A stretch of 64,000 bases of DNA from Nitrospira sp. CR1.1 (GTDB lineage: Bacteria > Nitrospirota > Nitrospiria > Nitrospirales > Nitrospiraceae). This document shows, in pieces, positions 45,160-53,265 of this stretch; positions within the stretch are counted from its first letter, which is position 1, and each line of letters opens with the position of its first letter. The notes below the pieces were generated by a model. The model was not told the origin of the DNA. It saw nothing but the letters and a program-made list of their open reading frames with translations, and searched no databases. Location of the stretch: contig WIAF01000001.1 in NCBI GenBank assembly GCA_014055465.1, forward strand, positions 620,001-684,000. Direction: 5' to 3'. Position numbers and translations under genes: made by a program.

Positions 45160-45777
45160 TCATTCCGGGACCGGCGGCAGCGACCAGAGCATAGGGCTTT
45201 CTTGTCGACGCGCCGTCACCCGCGAAGGAAGCCGGTTGGTTCCGGCACGAAAGCGGTCATAATGGCCAAGCACGCGATTGACGTAGAGTTGGGTCGCGGG
45301 AAGAGCCGGCGCGCCGATGGCCTGCCGGACGCGCGCTTCGCCGAGATGATAGGCCGCCAGAGCCAGCGACAGGTCGCCGCCGAAGCGGTCCAGTAGTCCT
45401 CGAAGCAGCGCTGCGCCCGCGCGAATGTTATCCTTCGGATCGAACGGGTCCAGCACATGGAATGCCGCCGCCGTCAGCGGCATCAGTTGCATGAGGCCAA
45501 TCGCGCCTTTCGGGGACACGGCATCTGAATTGAAATTCGACTCGACCTTGATGATCGCCTGCAGGAGAGCAGGGTCAAGGGCGTATTGCTCCGCGTAGGT
45601 CGCAATGAGCGAGGCAATGGGTTCGGAGGACGGCCGATGCGCGATGTCGCTCACCACGGGGTCCAATGCGACTCTGCTGGCCGGAGGCATGAGGACAATC
45701 AGGCACCCCGCGACCGCTAACGGGAAGAGCGCACGGGCCACTCGATTCCAGCGGGAATTCCAGTCAGGCTGTTGCAT
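45160..45777 (-). CDS. Lytic transglycosylase, SLT domain
   Basis: A 205-residue periplasmic murein lytic transglycosylase. After a membrane anchor or signal peptide (residues 15-33) comes an SLT domain with IIKVESNFNSDAVSPKGAIG (catalytic Glu near 77), GLMQLMPLTA and ALAAYHLGEARV. The C-terminal tail is short and Arg-rich. It lies 23 nt downstream of the lipoprotein gene on the same strand. It probably remodels peptidoglycan. Confidence 0.93.
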   Translation of the reverse strand: MQQPDWNSRWNRVARALFPLAVAGCLIVLMPPASRVALDPVVSDIAHRPSSEPIASLIATYAEQYALDPALLQAIIKVESNFNSDAVSPKGAIGLMQLMPLTAAAFHVLDPFDPKDNIRAGAALLRGLLDRFGGDLSLALAAYHLGEARVRQAIGAPALPATQLYVNRVLGHYDRFRAGTNRLPSRVTARRQESPMLWSLPPVPE

Positions 45778-45800
45778 AGCCGGGACGAGAACGGCTGCTC

Positions 45801-46187
45801 CTAGCGGCCATCCTCGTCGAGGCTCCGGATGAGCACGGCGCGGCCATGCCGATCGAACCAGGATTGAATACGATCACCCACATGGGCCGGTCGATCGATT
45901 CTGGTGTTCTCGTCATGAGGAATGCGGTATTCCTGTCCACGGATATCCCGGACCAGGTAGGCGCCTCCCTCGACGGCCTGCACCTGGCCAACCAGCGATG
46001 CGGCGGACTGCTCACCGGGGGAAAGGGCGGACCGGCTTTGCGCGCCCAATGTCCCCGACACGATCCCCATCCCGAGATCTTCCTGCGGGGAATGTCCCTG
46101 CAGCGCGGACTGTGCGCAGCCGGTCGCACCGGTCACCAAGGCAAGGACAAGCATCATACGGCGACAATCTGCGAGCAAACGCATCAT
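45801..46187 (-). CDS. Small lipoprotein of unknown function
   Basis: A 128-residue protein with a signal sequence ending ATGC (lipobox, near residue 23). The C-terminal half (about 65-125) reads GQVQAVEGGAYLVRDIRGQEYRIP then GDRIQSWFDRHGRAVLI, a small beta-barrel-like domain of the OB or periplasmic 'bacterial OB-fold' kind; this is a weak likeness. GGAGG eight bases upstream supports the start. Confidence 0.75.
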   Translation of the reverse strand: MMRLLADCRRMMLVLALVTGATGCAQSALQGHSPQEDLGMGIVSGTLGAQSRSALSPGEQSAASLVGQVQAVEGGAYLVRDIRGQEYRIPHDENTRIDRPAHVGDRIQSWFDRHGRAVLIRSLDEDGR

Positions 46188-46338
46188 GGCTGAAACCTCC
46201 AAAAATGAATGGCGTGGTGAGCGGCGCAGGACGGGCTGAGACGCGCCGTCACGTCACTATTCCATGGAGAGGCGGAATGCTCAAGAAAATGAGGGAAATT
46301 GGCTCGGAGGGAAATCGATGGAAGGTCTGGGAGCTTGG

Positions 46339-46779
46339 TTACCGGGAAACGGGGCGCGACACGGCGGTGTGACGTTGGTGATGCCACAGGTAGAACGAAT
46401 AGAGCGTCGCCGTCAGCACAACGCCCATCAGCAGCATGAGACACAACACCGCGAGGGCACCACCCGTGGCATTGTGGTAGGTCCCGTAAATCACGTGCAC
46501 CGGCTGGTCGGTGAAGGGACTGAAGTGGGACAACCATCCAAAGATCAACCCTCCGCATCCAACGATGGCCCAGAACAGGGGCCCGACAACCCCTCTGCGG
46601 GACAGCCGTACTCCCATTCCAATCACGAGGTAGATGGCGGCAACGACGAGCACAAAACCAACCGATTGCCCGTCAAGCGGCCAGTGGAAGTCTCCCCGAA
46701 TCATATGGTCGAGCGTATGCACCCCATTCAGCCAGGCAATGACCAGGATCAGGCGGAGCAGGGAACGATCCACAGTCAT
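46339..46779 (-). CDS. Integral membrane protein with four segments
   Basis: A 146-residue hydrophobic protein with four likely membrane segments (about 5-22, 35-56, 64-85, 105-130), with basic N- and C-terminal ends and conserved-looking histidines (NGVHTLDHMIRGDFHW). ATGA overlap with the preceding CoA-binding gene indicates translational coupling. No family recognised. Confidence 0.78.
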   Translation of the reverse strand: MTVDRSLLRLILVIAWLNGVHTLDHMIRGDFHWPLDGQSVGFVLVVAAIYLVIGMGVRLSRRGVVGPLFWAIVGCGGLIFGWLSHFSPFTDQPVHVIYGTYHNATGGALAVLCLMLLMGVVLTATLYSFYLWHHQRHTAVSRPVSR

Positions 46780-47225
46780 ACATTCGCCGGCCCGACACCC
46801 GGGCCGTCCCCACTGACGCAACACATATGCTCCTTCAGCCAGCAACGATCCATTACCACCTGCACCCCGGCCCTGCGCGCACGCTCAGCCGCCGCCTCGT
46901 CGATCACACCCTCCTGGAGCCAGACCGCCTTGACCTTGATCCGGATGGCTTCATCGACGACCGCACCCGCCTCTTCAGATCGTCGAAAAATATTCACCAT
47001 ATCGACCGGACCGGGCACAGCAGAGAGGGCCGGATAAGCCCGCTCCCCCAACACGTCCGACTCTCGCGGATTGACCGGAATCACCACCTTGCCCTGCTGC
47101 TGCATGTAGGCGGCCACGCGGTATGACGGTCGGGCCGGATTCGACGACAATCCCACCACGGCAATCGTCCGGCAATCGTTCAGGAGACGCGCGAGCCCCT
47201 CCTGCGAAGACGCGTGATCCGTCAC
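46776..47225 (-). CDS. CoA-binding protein (YccU/COG1832 type)
   Basis: A 149-residue protein with a Rossmann fold of the CoA_binding_2 family: IAVVGLSSNPARPSYRVA, VVIPVNPRESDVLGERAYP, VDMVNIFRR and AVWLQEGVIDEAAAERARRAG with a final DRCWLKEH. Function is not established; members may bind CoA. The GTG start overlaps the msrA stop (GTGA). Confidence 0.93.
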   Translation of the reverse strand: MTDHASSQEGLARLLNDCRTIAVVGLSSNPARPSYRVAAYMQQQGKVVIPVNPRESDVLGERAYPALSAVPGPVDMVNIFRRSEEAGAVVDEAIRIKVKAVWLQEGVIDEAAAERARRAGVQVVMDRCWLKEHMCCVSGDGPGVGPANV

Positions 47226-47845
47226 GGGGCGCCCCAGACTTCTTCGAGCCGCTGCGCGCGCCCGCAGTTGAATTTATAGAACTTGTACCGGATCGGATTC
47301 TTCTTATAAAAATCCTGGTGGTATTCTTCGGCCGGGTAAAATTGCGAGGCCTTGGTCAGTTCGGTGACGATCGGTTGCGTGAGCCGCTGGGATTGTTCGA
47401 TCGCCCGCTTCGACTCTTCGGCCAGACGTTTCTGTTCCTCACCTTGGTAGAAAATTACCGCCCGGTACTGGCTGCCATGGTCGCAGAACTGCGCGTTGGG
47501 CGTCACCGGGTCCACATTGCGCCAAAAGGCATCAAGCAACGCGGTGTAACTCACCTTGCCCGGGTCATATACCACTTCAACCGATTCGGCATGACCCGTC
47601 CCCCCCGCCGACACCTGCTCGTAGCTGGGATTCTCAACCCGTCCGCCCATGTATCCACTGGCGACGGCGATGACCCCGGGAACCTTCTCGAACACTTCCT
47701 CCATGCACCAGAAACAGCCTCCGGCAAAGTAGGCTTTGGCACCACCAGCCGGATCAGCCGCCTGACTGTGCGACAGGATAAATCCTGCCAGCACCACCGG
47801 CAGCGCCCACAAAGCACCAAGCCTCCGGCGAGTGATGCACTTCAT
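47222..47845 (-). CDS. msrA: Peptide methionine-S-sulfoxide reductase, exported
   Basis: MsrA reduces the S-epimer of methionine sulfoxide in proteins. The 207-residue protein begins with a basic, hydrophobic leader (MKCITRRRLGALWALPVVLA..., signal peptide) and thus acts in the periplasm. The catalytic motif GGCFWCMEEVFEKVPGV and the YHQDFYKKNP segment are intact, and a late cysteine (FNCG) may serve as resolving residue. GAGGAGG before the ATG decides the start. Confidence 0.95.
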   Translation of the reverse strand: MKCITRRRLGALWALPVVLAGFILSHSQAADPAGGAKAYFAGGCFWCMEEVFEKVPGVIAVASGYMGGRVENPSYEQVSAGGTGHAESVEVVYDPGKVSYTALLDAFWRNVDPVTPNAQFCDHGSQYRAVIFYQGEEQKRLAEESKRAIEQSQRLTQPIVTELTKASQFYPAEEYHQDFYKKNPIRYKFYKFNCGRAQRLEEVWGAP

Positions 47846-47985
47846 TGGATGCCTCCTCTCACACTTGAACCGACTTCCACTCATCTTACCAGAGCAAACG
47901 GACCGCTGCGATCAGGGCCGCCTCAACCCTCTTTCATTATCTACGCGCATCGCAAATGATTGGATGTGTGTGTATGATAGGCGGA

Positions 47986-48459
47986 ATGAAACGAACACGT
48001 ATACTGGTTGGAATATTGACCGCGCTGATCTTTTCCGGTTGCGCCTCCTGGATGCTGAAAGGCGAGCCACCGGAAGTGCTGGTGACGAATGTCACCCCGC
48101 TGGAAGCCAGCGCCTTCGAACAGCGGCTTCAGGTCGATCTCCGTATCCGGAATCCCAACGACTTCGACCTCGCCGTGACAGGCATCGACTTCCGTCTGGA
48201 TCTGAACGGAAACCGGCTCGCACGCGGGTTGGGGAACAAAGAACTGGTCGTGCCGCGTTTGAGCGATGCGGTGACATCCGTCGAAACCAGCACGTCCACC
48301 CTGCAGGTCGTCAGACAGCTCTTGTCTTTTTCCGGCGATCAGTCGCTGACCTACCATGTCACGGGTGTGCTGCATACGAAGAACGGCCGGCTCCCCTTCG
48401 ACAACTCCGGCGTGCTGCTGGACAAGGGCGCGCTGTCCGGATCACCTACCGCGCAATAG
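47986..48459 (+). CDS. LEA type 2 (WHy-domain) lipoprotein
   Basis: The 157-residue lipoprotein has lipobox FSGC at residues 13-16 of a short signal sequence. The mature part is an LEA_2/WHy-type beta-sandwich: EQRLQVDLRIRNPNDFDLAV, GIDFRLDLNGNRLARG, VTSVETSTSTL. Such domains are linked with desiccation or stress protection in plants, and bacterial copies are uncharacterised. Start ATG 47986 gives the best signal peptide; ATG 47974 is an alternative. Confidence 0.88.
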   Translation: MKRTRILVGILTALIFSGCASWMLKGEPPEVLVTNVTPLEASAFEQRLQVDLRIRNPNDFDLAVTGIDFRLDLNGNRLARGLGNKELVVPRLSDAVTSVETSTSTLQVVRQLLSFSGDQSLTYHVTGVLHTKNGRLPFDNSGVLLDKGALSGSPTAQ

Positions 48460-48465
48460 GCTCGA

Positions 48466-48730
48466 CAATCGGCTCCAGGATCGCCGACGTTCACAAGCTG
48501 TCCAAGGCGTTCCTCAGCAAGGCCGCAGCAATGCGAGGAGGCGAGGCCACATTGTTCTGACCCGCCCGCCCCGAGCTTGCCGAGACAAGCTCTTTTCCCA
48601 TGTGCGGTACGTTGAGCCTGGGAGGTTCACGACGCGCTGAATAAAGCGCGTCACGTTTGTGAACGCCGCCGAGGTAGTGAGGCGGCAGTGTCCCGCGAGA
48701 ACGAAGCTGGGAGGTTGTTTCAGCCGCTTG
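48466..48730 (+). repeat. Long copy (about 265 bp) of the structured repeat family, mosaic
   Basis: The outer ends pair (CAATCGGCT and AGCCGCTTG, 8 of 9). Inside are the shared block GCAAGGCCGCAGC, a hairpin GAGCTTG-CCGAGA-CAAGCTC followed by TTTT, and a nested double stem (48625-48664) with a second hairpin (48665-48686, loop GAGGTAGTGA). The boundaries are approximate. It starts 6 nt after the LEA-type gene stop. Compared with the 52164 copy, the same modules occur in a different order. Confidence 0.75.
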
Positions 48731-48843
48731 TTAGCCCGGATTCTTCATGGAAGCCGTCGCGAGGCGTTCGAGACCGAAGCCCGCCGGGGCTGCTCGCAAA
48801 TGAGGCCGACGGTCTACAACCGCTCTTAATCGACTAGCGTATG

Positions 48844-48967
48844 CAGGTGGCTCAAACTGCCTATCCAGCAAGGCCGCAGCAATGCAAACAGGCGAGGCGT
48901 ACCCTTGCGGTACGTTGAGTCTGAGAGCGATGCGAGAACGAAGCTGGGAGGCTGTTTCAGCCGCCTG
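48844..48967 (+). repeat. Short copy (124 bp) of the structured repeat family
   Basis: Ends CAGGTGGCTCAAACTGCC and GGCTGTTTCAGCCGCCTG are nearly perfect inverted repeats. The shared block GCAAGGCCGCAGC and the central hairpin GTACC-N5-GGTAC are present. The last base abuts the stop codon of the LOG-family gene at 48968. Between this copy and the long one lie about 110 nt without recognised content. Confidence 0.85.
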
Positions 48968-49498
48968 CTAGACGCCCCAGGAGCGCGCGCCCTGGACCAA
49001 ATCAGGCTGCTGCTGTTCGAACTGTTTCATCATCAGGGTGATGGCCTCTTCCGGACTGTCCACGGAGGCGATCAGGCGTCTGCCCAGCTTTTTGAAAAAT
49101 TTCTCTTCGGCCGGTGTGGCCCCGACCAGAATGACCGGCTTTCCTGCCTTTAAGGCCAAGGCAACTTCCGATACCGTCCCCGCGCCCATCAGCCCACAGA
49201 CCACGACCACGTTGCTGGACATGACGTTGACATTGTTGCGCGCGTTGCCCATCTCCGTAATGATCGCCAGATCGACATATTTTGACACGCGCTCGCGCGC
49301 CGACGGCAACACACCGATCGTCAAACTGCCGGGAACTTTCTTGGCACCCTGACAGGCGGCATCCATAACCCCGACATCGCGCCCTCCGGTGAGGACCACC
49401 CATTCCCGTCTCGCAATCAATTCACCCAATACCCGGGCATTATCGACATCCTTTTTCCTGGCCTTGGCCGGCCCCATGACCCCGACAATGTATCGCAT
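48968..49498 (-). CDS. LOG-family (TIGR00725-type) nucleotide-binding protein
   Basis: A 176-residue protein with a Rossmann fold and the LOG/lysine-decarboxylase-like pattern: VGVMGPAKARKKD at the start, VLTGGRDVGVMDAACQGA, TIGVLPSARERVS, ITEMGNARNNVNVMSS and LMGAGTVSEVALAL, which is the G-x-G-T-x-x-E motif. LOG proteins split cytokinin-type nucleotides; in bacteria the substrate is often unknown. Its TAG is directly followed by a repeat element. Confidence 0.9.
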   Translation of the reverse strand: MRYIVGVMGPAKARKKDVDNARVLGELIARREWVVLTGGRDVGVMDAACQGAKKVPGSLTIGVLPSARERVSKYVDLAIITEMGNARNNVNVMSSNVVVVCGLMGAGTVSEVALALKAGKPVILVGATPAEEKFFKKLGRRLIASVDSPEEAITLMMKQFEQQQPDLVQGARSWGV

Positions 49499-49501
49499 GC
49501 C

Positions 49502-50347
49502 CTATCCTTGCGTTCTCCCGCCACACTGCGGCTGCCACCAACCAGTGACGGCCACCGTCGCATAATAAATGGCCCAGGCGTCCGGATCATCGGCGAGCCG
49601 GCAATACTGCTCGATATCCGCCTCCGTCACCAGGCCGGTGGCCACATACTTCTCCCGCAATTGTTCGGCGGAAAGTTTCATCAACTGCGCGATCGTGTCG
49701 CCGCCCGCCGACAAATGTCCCTCATGCTCCACCGTCAACTGACTCAGATCCTGCCGCCGAAACAGGTCGGGCAACTTCGCGCCCAACGCATGGTCCATTC
49801 CAAGCGACGTGAACATCCGTTCGATCGCATCGGTGACGCGCACGAAGGAGGCCCTGGCCTCATCGGGCACGGTAACGGCGCGAGCCGCCTCGAAATCCGG
49901 CTCTTCGATCACAACCCACCCGCCCGGCTTGACGCAGCGCAACATCCGCTCAAACGCCTTCCGATAGTCGGCGATATGGATCATGACGTACCGCGCATGC
50001 ACCAGATCGAACATGGCCAACGGAAGATCCGTGTCGCAAATGTCCCCTTGAACGATTTCAATAGTCGAACTGCCGCTCCCTCGCAGGAACCGCGGATTGG
50101 TATCGAGCGAGACCACTTTGCCCGATGGCCCGACGCGCTGCTCCAGCCATCGTACAATGGAGCCGGCCCCCGCCCCTACCTCTAGGCAATGCCAGCCGGT
50201 GGTGAGGCCGGCTGCCAACATCCGGCGTTGGGTGCCGGCATCGAAAATGCGTTCCAGCATTTGCAAGCGCTGTAATTCGCGAGACTCCTCGGTGGCCTGA
50301 AACACATAATCCGTCTTCAATATCTCTTGTCCTTTGTTCGACAACAT
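49502..50347 (-). CDS. SAM-dependent methyltransferase
   Basis: A 281-residue class I methyltransferase. Motif I LEVGAGAGSIVRWL near residue 56, acidic loop VVSLDTNPRF, and a late QLMKLSAEQLREKYV segment are present. The substrate is unknown. Its stop lies 3 nt before the LOG-family start, and a TPR gene ends 33 nt upstream of its start, so the three may form one transcript. Confidence 0.88.
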   Translation of the reverse strand: MLSNKGQEILKTDYVFQATEESRELQRLQMLERIFDAGTQRRMLAAGLTTGWHCLEVGAGAGSIVRWLEQRVGPSGKVVSLDTNPRFLRGSGSSTIEIVQGDICDTDLPLAMFDLVHARYVMIHIADYRKAFERMLRCVKPGGWVVIEEPDFEAARAVTVPDEARASFVRVTDAIERMFTSLGMDHALGAKLPDLFRRQDLSQLTVEHEGHLSAGGDTIAQLMKLSAEQLREKYVATGLVTEADIEQYCRLADDPDAWAIYYATVAVTGWWQPQCGGRTQG

Positions 50348-50380
50348 GATGCTACTCCGTAGCCGACAGATGGAGCGATC

Positions 50381-52015
50381 CTAAAAGCGAGACCCGGTCA
50401 GTGCGACGTCGGCCTGTGCCCAGGCGGTATGCAACCGCGCAGCCTCTTGAGCCCAATTCTTTTGCTGGGCCTCCAGGCTGTGGACTAATCCGTGTAAGGC
50501 CCATCCGTTTTCGGGATTGAGCCGCAAATCCTCGCGGTAGACGGACTCCGCTTCACTCGCGTGCCCGGCCAGCAACAGCACCGCTCCCAGGTTGTGGCGA
50601 ACCGGTTGAAACCAGAATGGCGGTTCGCTGTAAGGCACGGTGGCCTCCAGGTGAAGCGCGTCACGCAATGCCTGAATTCCGGCTTCGAAATGACCCTTGC
50701 GCGCGGCTATTTCTCCCGCTAACACCCGCTCGGCGATCTTCAGGAGGGTGTGGTTGATCTTGGCCTCGGCCGTCTTCGCCCTCGCCATCACCTTCAATGA
50801 CTTTCTGAGATTCGAGAGCTCACCCTCCGCGCTACCGAACCGGGTCGTCGCCGCAAAAGCCAGCCCGCGCACATAATGCCAGATGCCGGTGGTGTACCGC
50901 AGCGCCTTGGGAGGCGGAGGCTGCCTGATCAGCTCGCCCCACTGACCAAACCGAGCCATCGTGAGCAGCAGCGTCGGCGCATACCATTCCAGTGAAGGTT
51001 CCTTGACGATCTCGTCCACCGAAATCTTGCTCAAGAGATCTCGCGCCGCCTGCAGCGCTTCCGCGCTTCGCCCCTCCATCGTCAAGGAGGCATTCAGAAA
51101 GTGCAGGTTGTGCGCATAGTATCCCGATGCGTAGTTGCCCTCAAGGGGGTGGCGGAGCAAATACTCATGATCCACTGTCGCGGCGGTCGCATTACGCTCC
51201 GACGCCTCCCGATAGAGTCCCACCCGCATGTAGATGTGCGCCGGCATATGCACGAGATGACCCGCTCCGGGCATCAGCGACGGCAAGCGCTTGGCGCACG
51301 GCAGTCCTCGTTGAGGGTCCTGCGACGCTTCGACGGCGTGAATGTAGTAATGACAGGCGCCGGGATGATCGGGATGGTGCTGCAGCGCCGCCTCCAACGT
51401 CGTCACGATGTCCTCGGTTCCCGGCTGCGGTCGGCCGTCGGCCCGCCAGTAGTCCCAGGGACGGAGCACCATCAAGGCCTCGGCGAATAAGGTCATCGCA
51501 TCCGCGTCCTCGGGATACTCGCGGGCCAGCCGTCGCATCGCCTTGGCATAGGCCTCATCCTTGGCTTTCCGGTTTGCAGATTTCTTGACCGAATATCGCG
51601 CGGCAAGGGCCTCTACATAGGCCTGCTCCCTGGGAGTGGCATGCGCCAGCCGTACCGTGGCTTTCTGCACGGCCTCTACCGCCCGCGACTCCGATTTGGG
51701 ATCCATCGCGGCATTGATATTCGGTCCCAGGCTCAGCGCCACGCCCCAATAGGGCATGGGGGCATCGGGATCGAGACGGGACGCTTCAGTGAAGGCCGCG
51801 ATGGCTTCCTCGTGATTGAAGGCATAGACCAGCCTCAGACCCTGGTCGAAATATTTCTGCGCCAGGCCCGAATTGGTCGTGATCTCATGATGCAGCACAC
51901 CGAGATTCTCGAACAGCGGCACGTCCGCCCGCGCAACTCTGGCCGGCCCAGGCAGCGCCAGACCTGCCACCATCAAGCCATACACCATCACGCTCACGCC
52001 TGGCCCTTTTATCAT
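50381..52015 (-). CDS. TPR protein with conserved histidine motifs, exported
   Basis: The 544-residue protein has a signal peptide (hydrophobic core around residues 9-24, cleavage after ARA), then TPRs throughout. Two segments stand out: CHYYIHAVEAS near residue 221 and GHLVHMPAHIYMRVGLY near 250. I recall this uncharacterised family carrying such His-rich sequences in its middle. They could bind a metal or a ligand. ATG 52015 with GGGAG upstream is preferred over the extension to 52078. Confidence 0.85.
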   Translation of the reverse strand: MIKGPGVSVMVYGLMVAGLALPGPARVARADVPLFENLGVLHHEITTNSGLAQKYFDQGLRLVYAFNHEEAIAAFTEASRLDPDAPMPYWGVALSLGPNINAAMDPKSESRAVEAVQKATVRLAHATPREQAYVEALAARYSVKKSANRKAKDEAYAKAMRRLAREYPEDADAMTLFAEALMVLRPWDYWRADGRPQPGTEDIVTTLEAALQHHPDHPGACHYYIHAVEASQDPQRGLPCAKRLPSLMPGAGHLVHMPAHIYMRVGLYREASERNATAATVDHEYLLRHPLEGNYASGYYAHNLHFLNASLTMEGRSAEALQAARDLLSKISVDEIVKEPSLEWYAPTLLLTMARFGQWGELIRQPPPPKALRYTTGIWHYVRGLAFAATTRFGSAEGELSNLRKSLKVMARAKTAEAKINHTLLKIAERVLAGEIAARKGHFEAGIQALRDALHLEATVPYSEPPFWFQPVRHNLGAVLLLAGHASEAESVYREDLRLNPENGWALHGLVHSLEAQQKNWAQEAARLHTAWAQADVALTGSRF

Positions 52016-52402
52016 CACCCTGCTCCCGCTCGTTTCTTCGTATGCGATGTGAGACAGGCAATGCGTGCACCGCCCCACTGAACCGGCACAAATTAGCAGC
52101 CTTATCGAGAAGTTGCTAGTCGAAGCAGGTTGAGCAGGAAGTTGGGTTGGAAGAGCTTGAATGCAGGACGATCAAAACGGCCGTCCAGCGAGGTCCACGG
52201 CGCGAAGCCTCATGAGCGCCACGCTTGTGGACGCCGGCGAGACGGTGAGCCGGCCGTGTCCCCGGCCGAGGCGTCACGTTCTTACCCCCCGCCCCGCGCC
52301 TGCCGGGACAGGCGCTTTTCCCAAATGGGGTGCGTTGAGGCTCTGAACGATGCGAGAACAAGGCTGACGGTCGTTTTCAGCGTCCTGCTCGATCCGCAGG
52401 AA
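52016..52402. other. Gene-free stretch holding a repeat element
   Basis: Apart from the repeat (52164-52387) this region holds about 150 nt upstream of the TPR gene (probably its promoter region, though no clear -35/-10 pair was seen) and no supported gene. Confidence 0.5.
52164..52387 (+). repeat. Long copy (224 bp) of the structured repeat family, mosaic
   Basis: Ends CAGGACGATCAAAACGGCCG and GGTCGTTTTCAGCGTCCTG are inverted repeats. It contains a double stem (52193-52232), a hairpin with loop GAGACGGTGA (52233-52254) and the hairpin GCGCCTG-CCGGGA-CAGGCGC followed by TTTT. The last base is 15 nt from the stop of the gene at 52403. Compared with the 48466 copy the modules are rearranged and their stems differ by compensatory changes. 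Confidence 0.8.
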
Positions 52403-53110
52403 TCAGGCGTTGAGGTAGGGAATCTGGGACGCTTCGGTTGACCCGTCCCGTCGATCTCTCGACGACTTCTTCTCCCGTTCGCGATAGGGGAGCGAGCGGG
52501 GGGGAACGAGGGAAAGTTCCAGCTCTGCGGGCGGGGCCAGCTCCATGTCCTTCCCCATGTACATCAAGACCTGCTGCTGCGACGTCACCAGGGCGCGCAG
52601 ATCTTGAAGTTGGGTCGAGAGCTCCTCCATCTGCATCTGTTGAGTGGCCACCTGCTCGCGCAGATCATGGAGTTCCGCCTGAGTGGATTGGGTATGCTGG
52701 ATGACCCAGTCTTTCAGTTCACGCGCTTGCGCCGCCAAGGCACGCTGCACAAAGCCCGCACGGTCGCGCAATCGGAAAATAAGATCGCCGACGGCGCCAT
52801 CCCACCGACGAGCGGGAACCAGTCCGTGTTCCGCCTGCACCTGATGCTCGATATGACGCGCGACAGGAGCGCCCAGCCATTTCGAGACCCGTTGTCCCAA
52901 AGGCTGCTCCGTCGGGTCCTCAGAGCTGCCGTACTGGCACCAATCCTCGAACCGCTCGGTCATATCTTCCAGCTTGACGAAGACCTTTCCGATCGCCGCG
53001 CGTAATGGCGAGGGCGCAAACGGATTCACCGCTCCTTTCTCACCCTTGTCAGGGGCGAGCGTCAGAAGATGAATAGGCTTTTCAGCCAAACGCTGTTGTT
53101 TCCGCGTCAT
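52403..53110 (-). CDS. Coiled-coil protein of unknown function
   Basis: A 235-residue soluble protein, rich in Gln, Glu, Leu and Arg. A helix with heptad pattern (residues about 135-195, AELHDLREQVATQQMQMEEL) suggests a coiled coil, flanked by an N-terminal folded segment (35-125) and a charged, probably disordered C-terminus. No motif identifies it. Its start is MTRKQQRLAEK; a terminator of the upstream gene lies between it and the TldE-like gene. Confidence 0.75.
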   Translation of the reverse strand: MTRKQQRLAEKPIHLLTLAPDKGEKGAVNPFAPSPLRAAIGKVFVKLEDMTERFEDWCQYGSSEDPTEQPLGQRVSKWLGAPVARHIEHQVQAEHGLVPARRWDGAVGDLIFRLRDRAGFVQRALAAQARELKDWVIQHTQSTQAELHDLREQVATQQMQMEELSTQLQDLRALVTSQQQVLMYMGKDMELAPPAELELSLVPPRSLPYREREKKSSRDRRDGSTEASQIPYLNA

Positions 53111-53196
53111 AGCAGGATTAACGTCTTATCGGTGAACTTCTCTCAATTCCTTACCCTTTTCATTACTCTTTCCGATAGTCCGAGTCAATGGGCGGC

Positions 53197-53265
53197 GCGG
53201 GTTTTTTGTCCCCCTAACCTTTTGAAACGCTCCCGGCTGCGGGAGGGTCTGAGCGATAAACCCGC
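53197..53265 (-). terminator. Nested inverted repeats after the TldE-like gene
   Basis: An outer pair GCGGGTTT/AAACCCGC encloses a hairpin CTCCCG-GCTG-CGGGAG. Reading on the minus strand it directly follows the TldE-like stop (53266) and probably ends that transcript. A T-run is only weak. Confidence 0.55.

Noticed and set aside
47832..48560. Long plus-strand frame across the LEA-type gene and repeat
   Set aside because: It covers the LEA gene in another frame and runs into the structured repeat; no family pattern.
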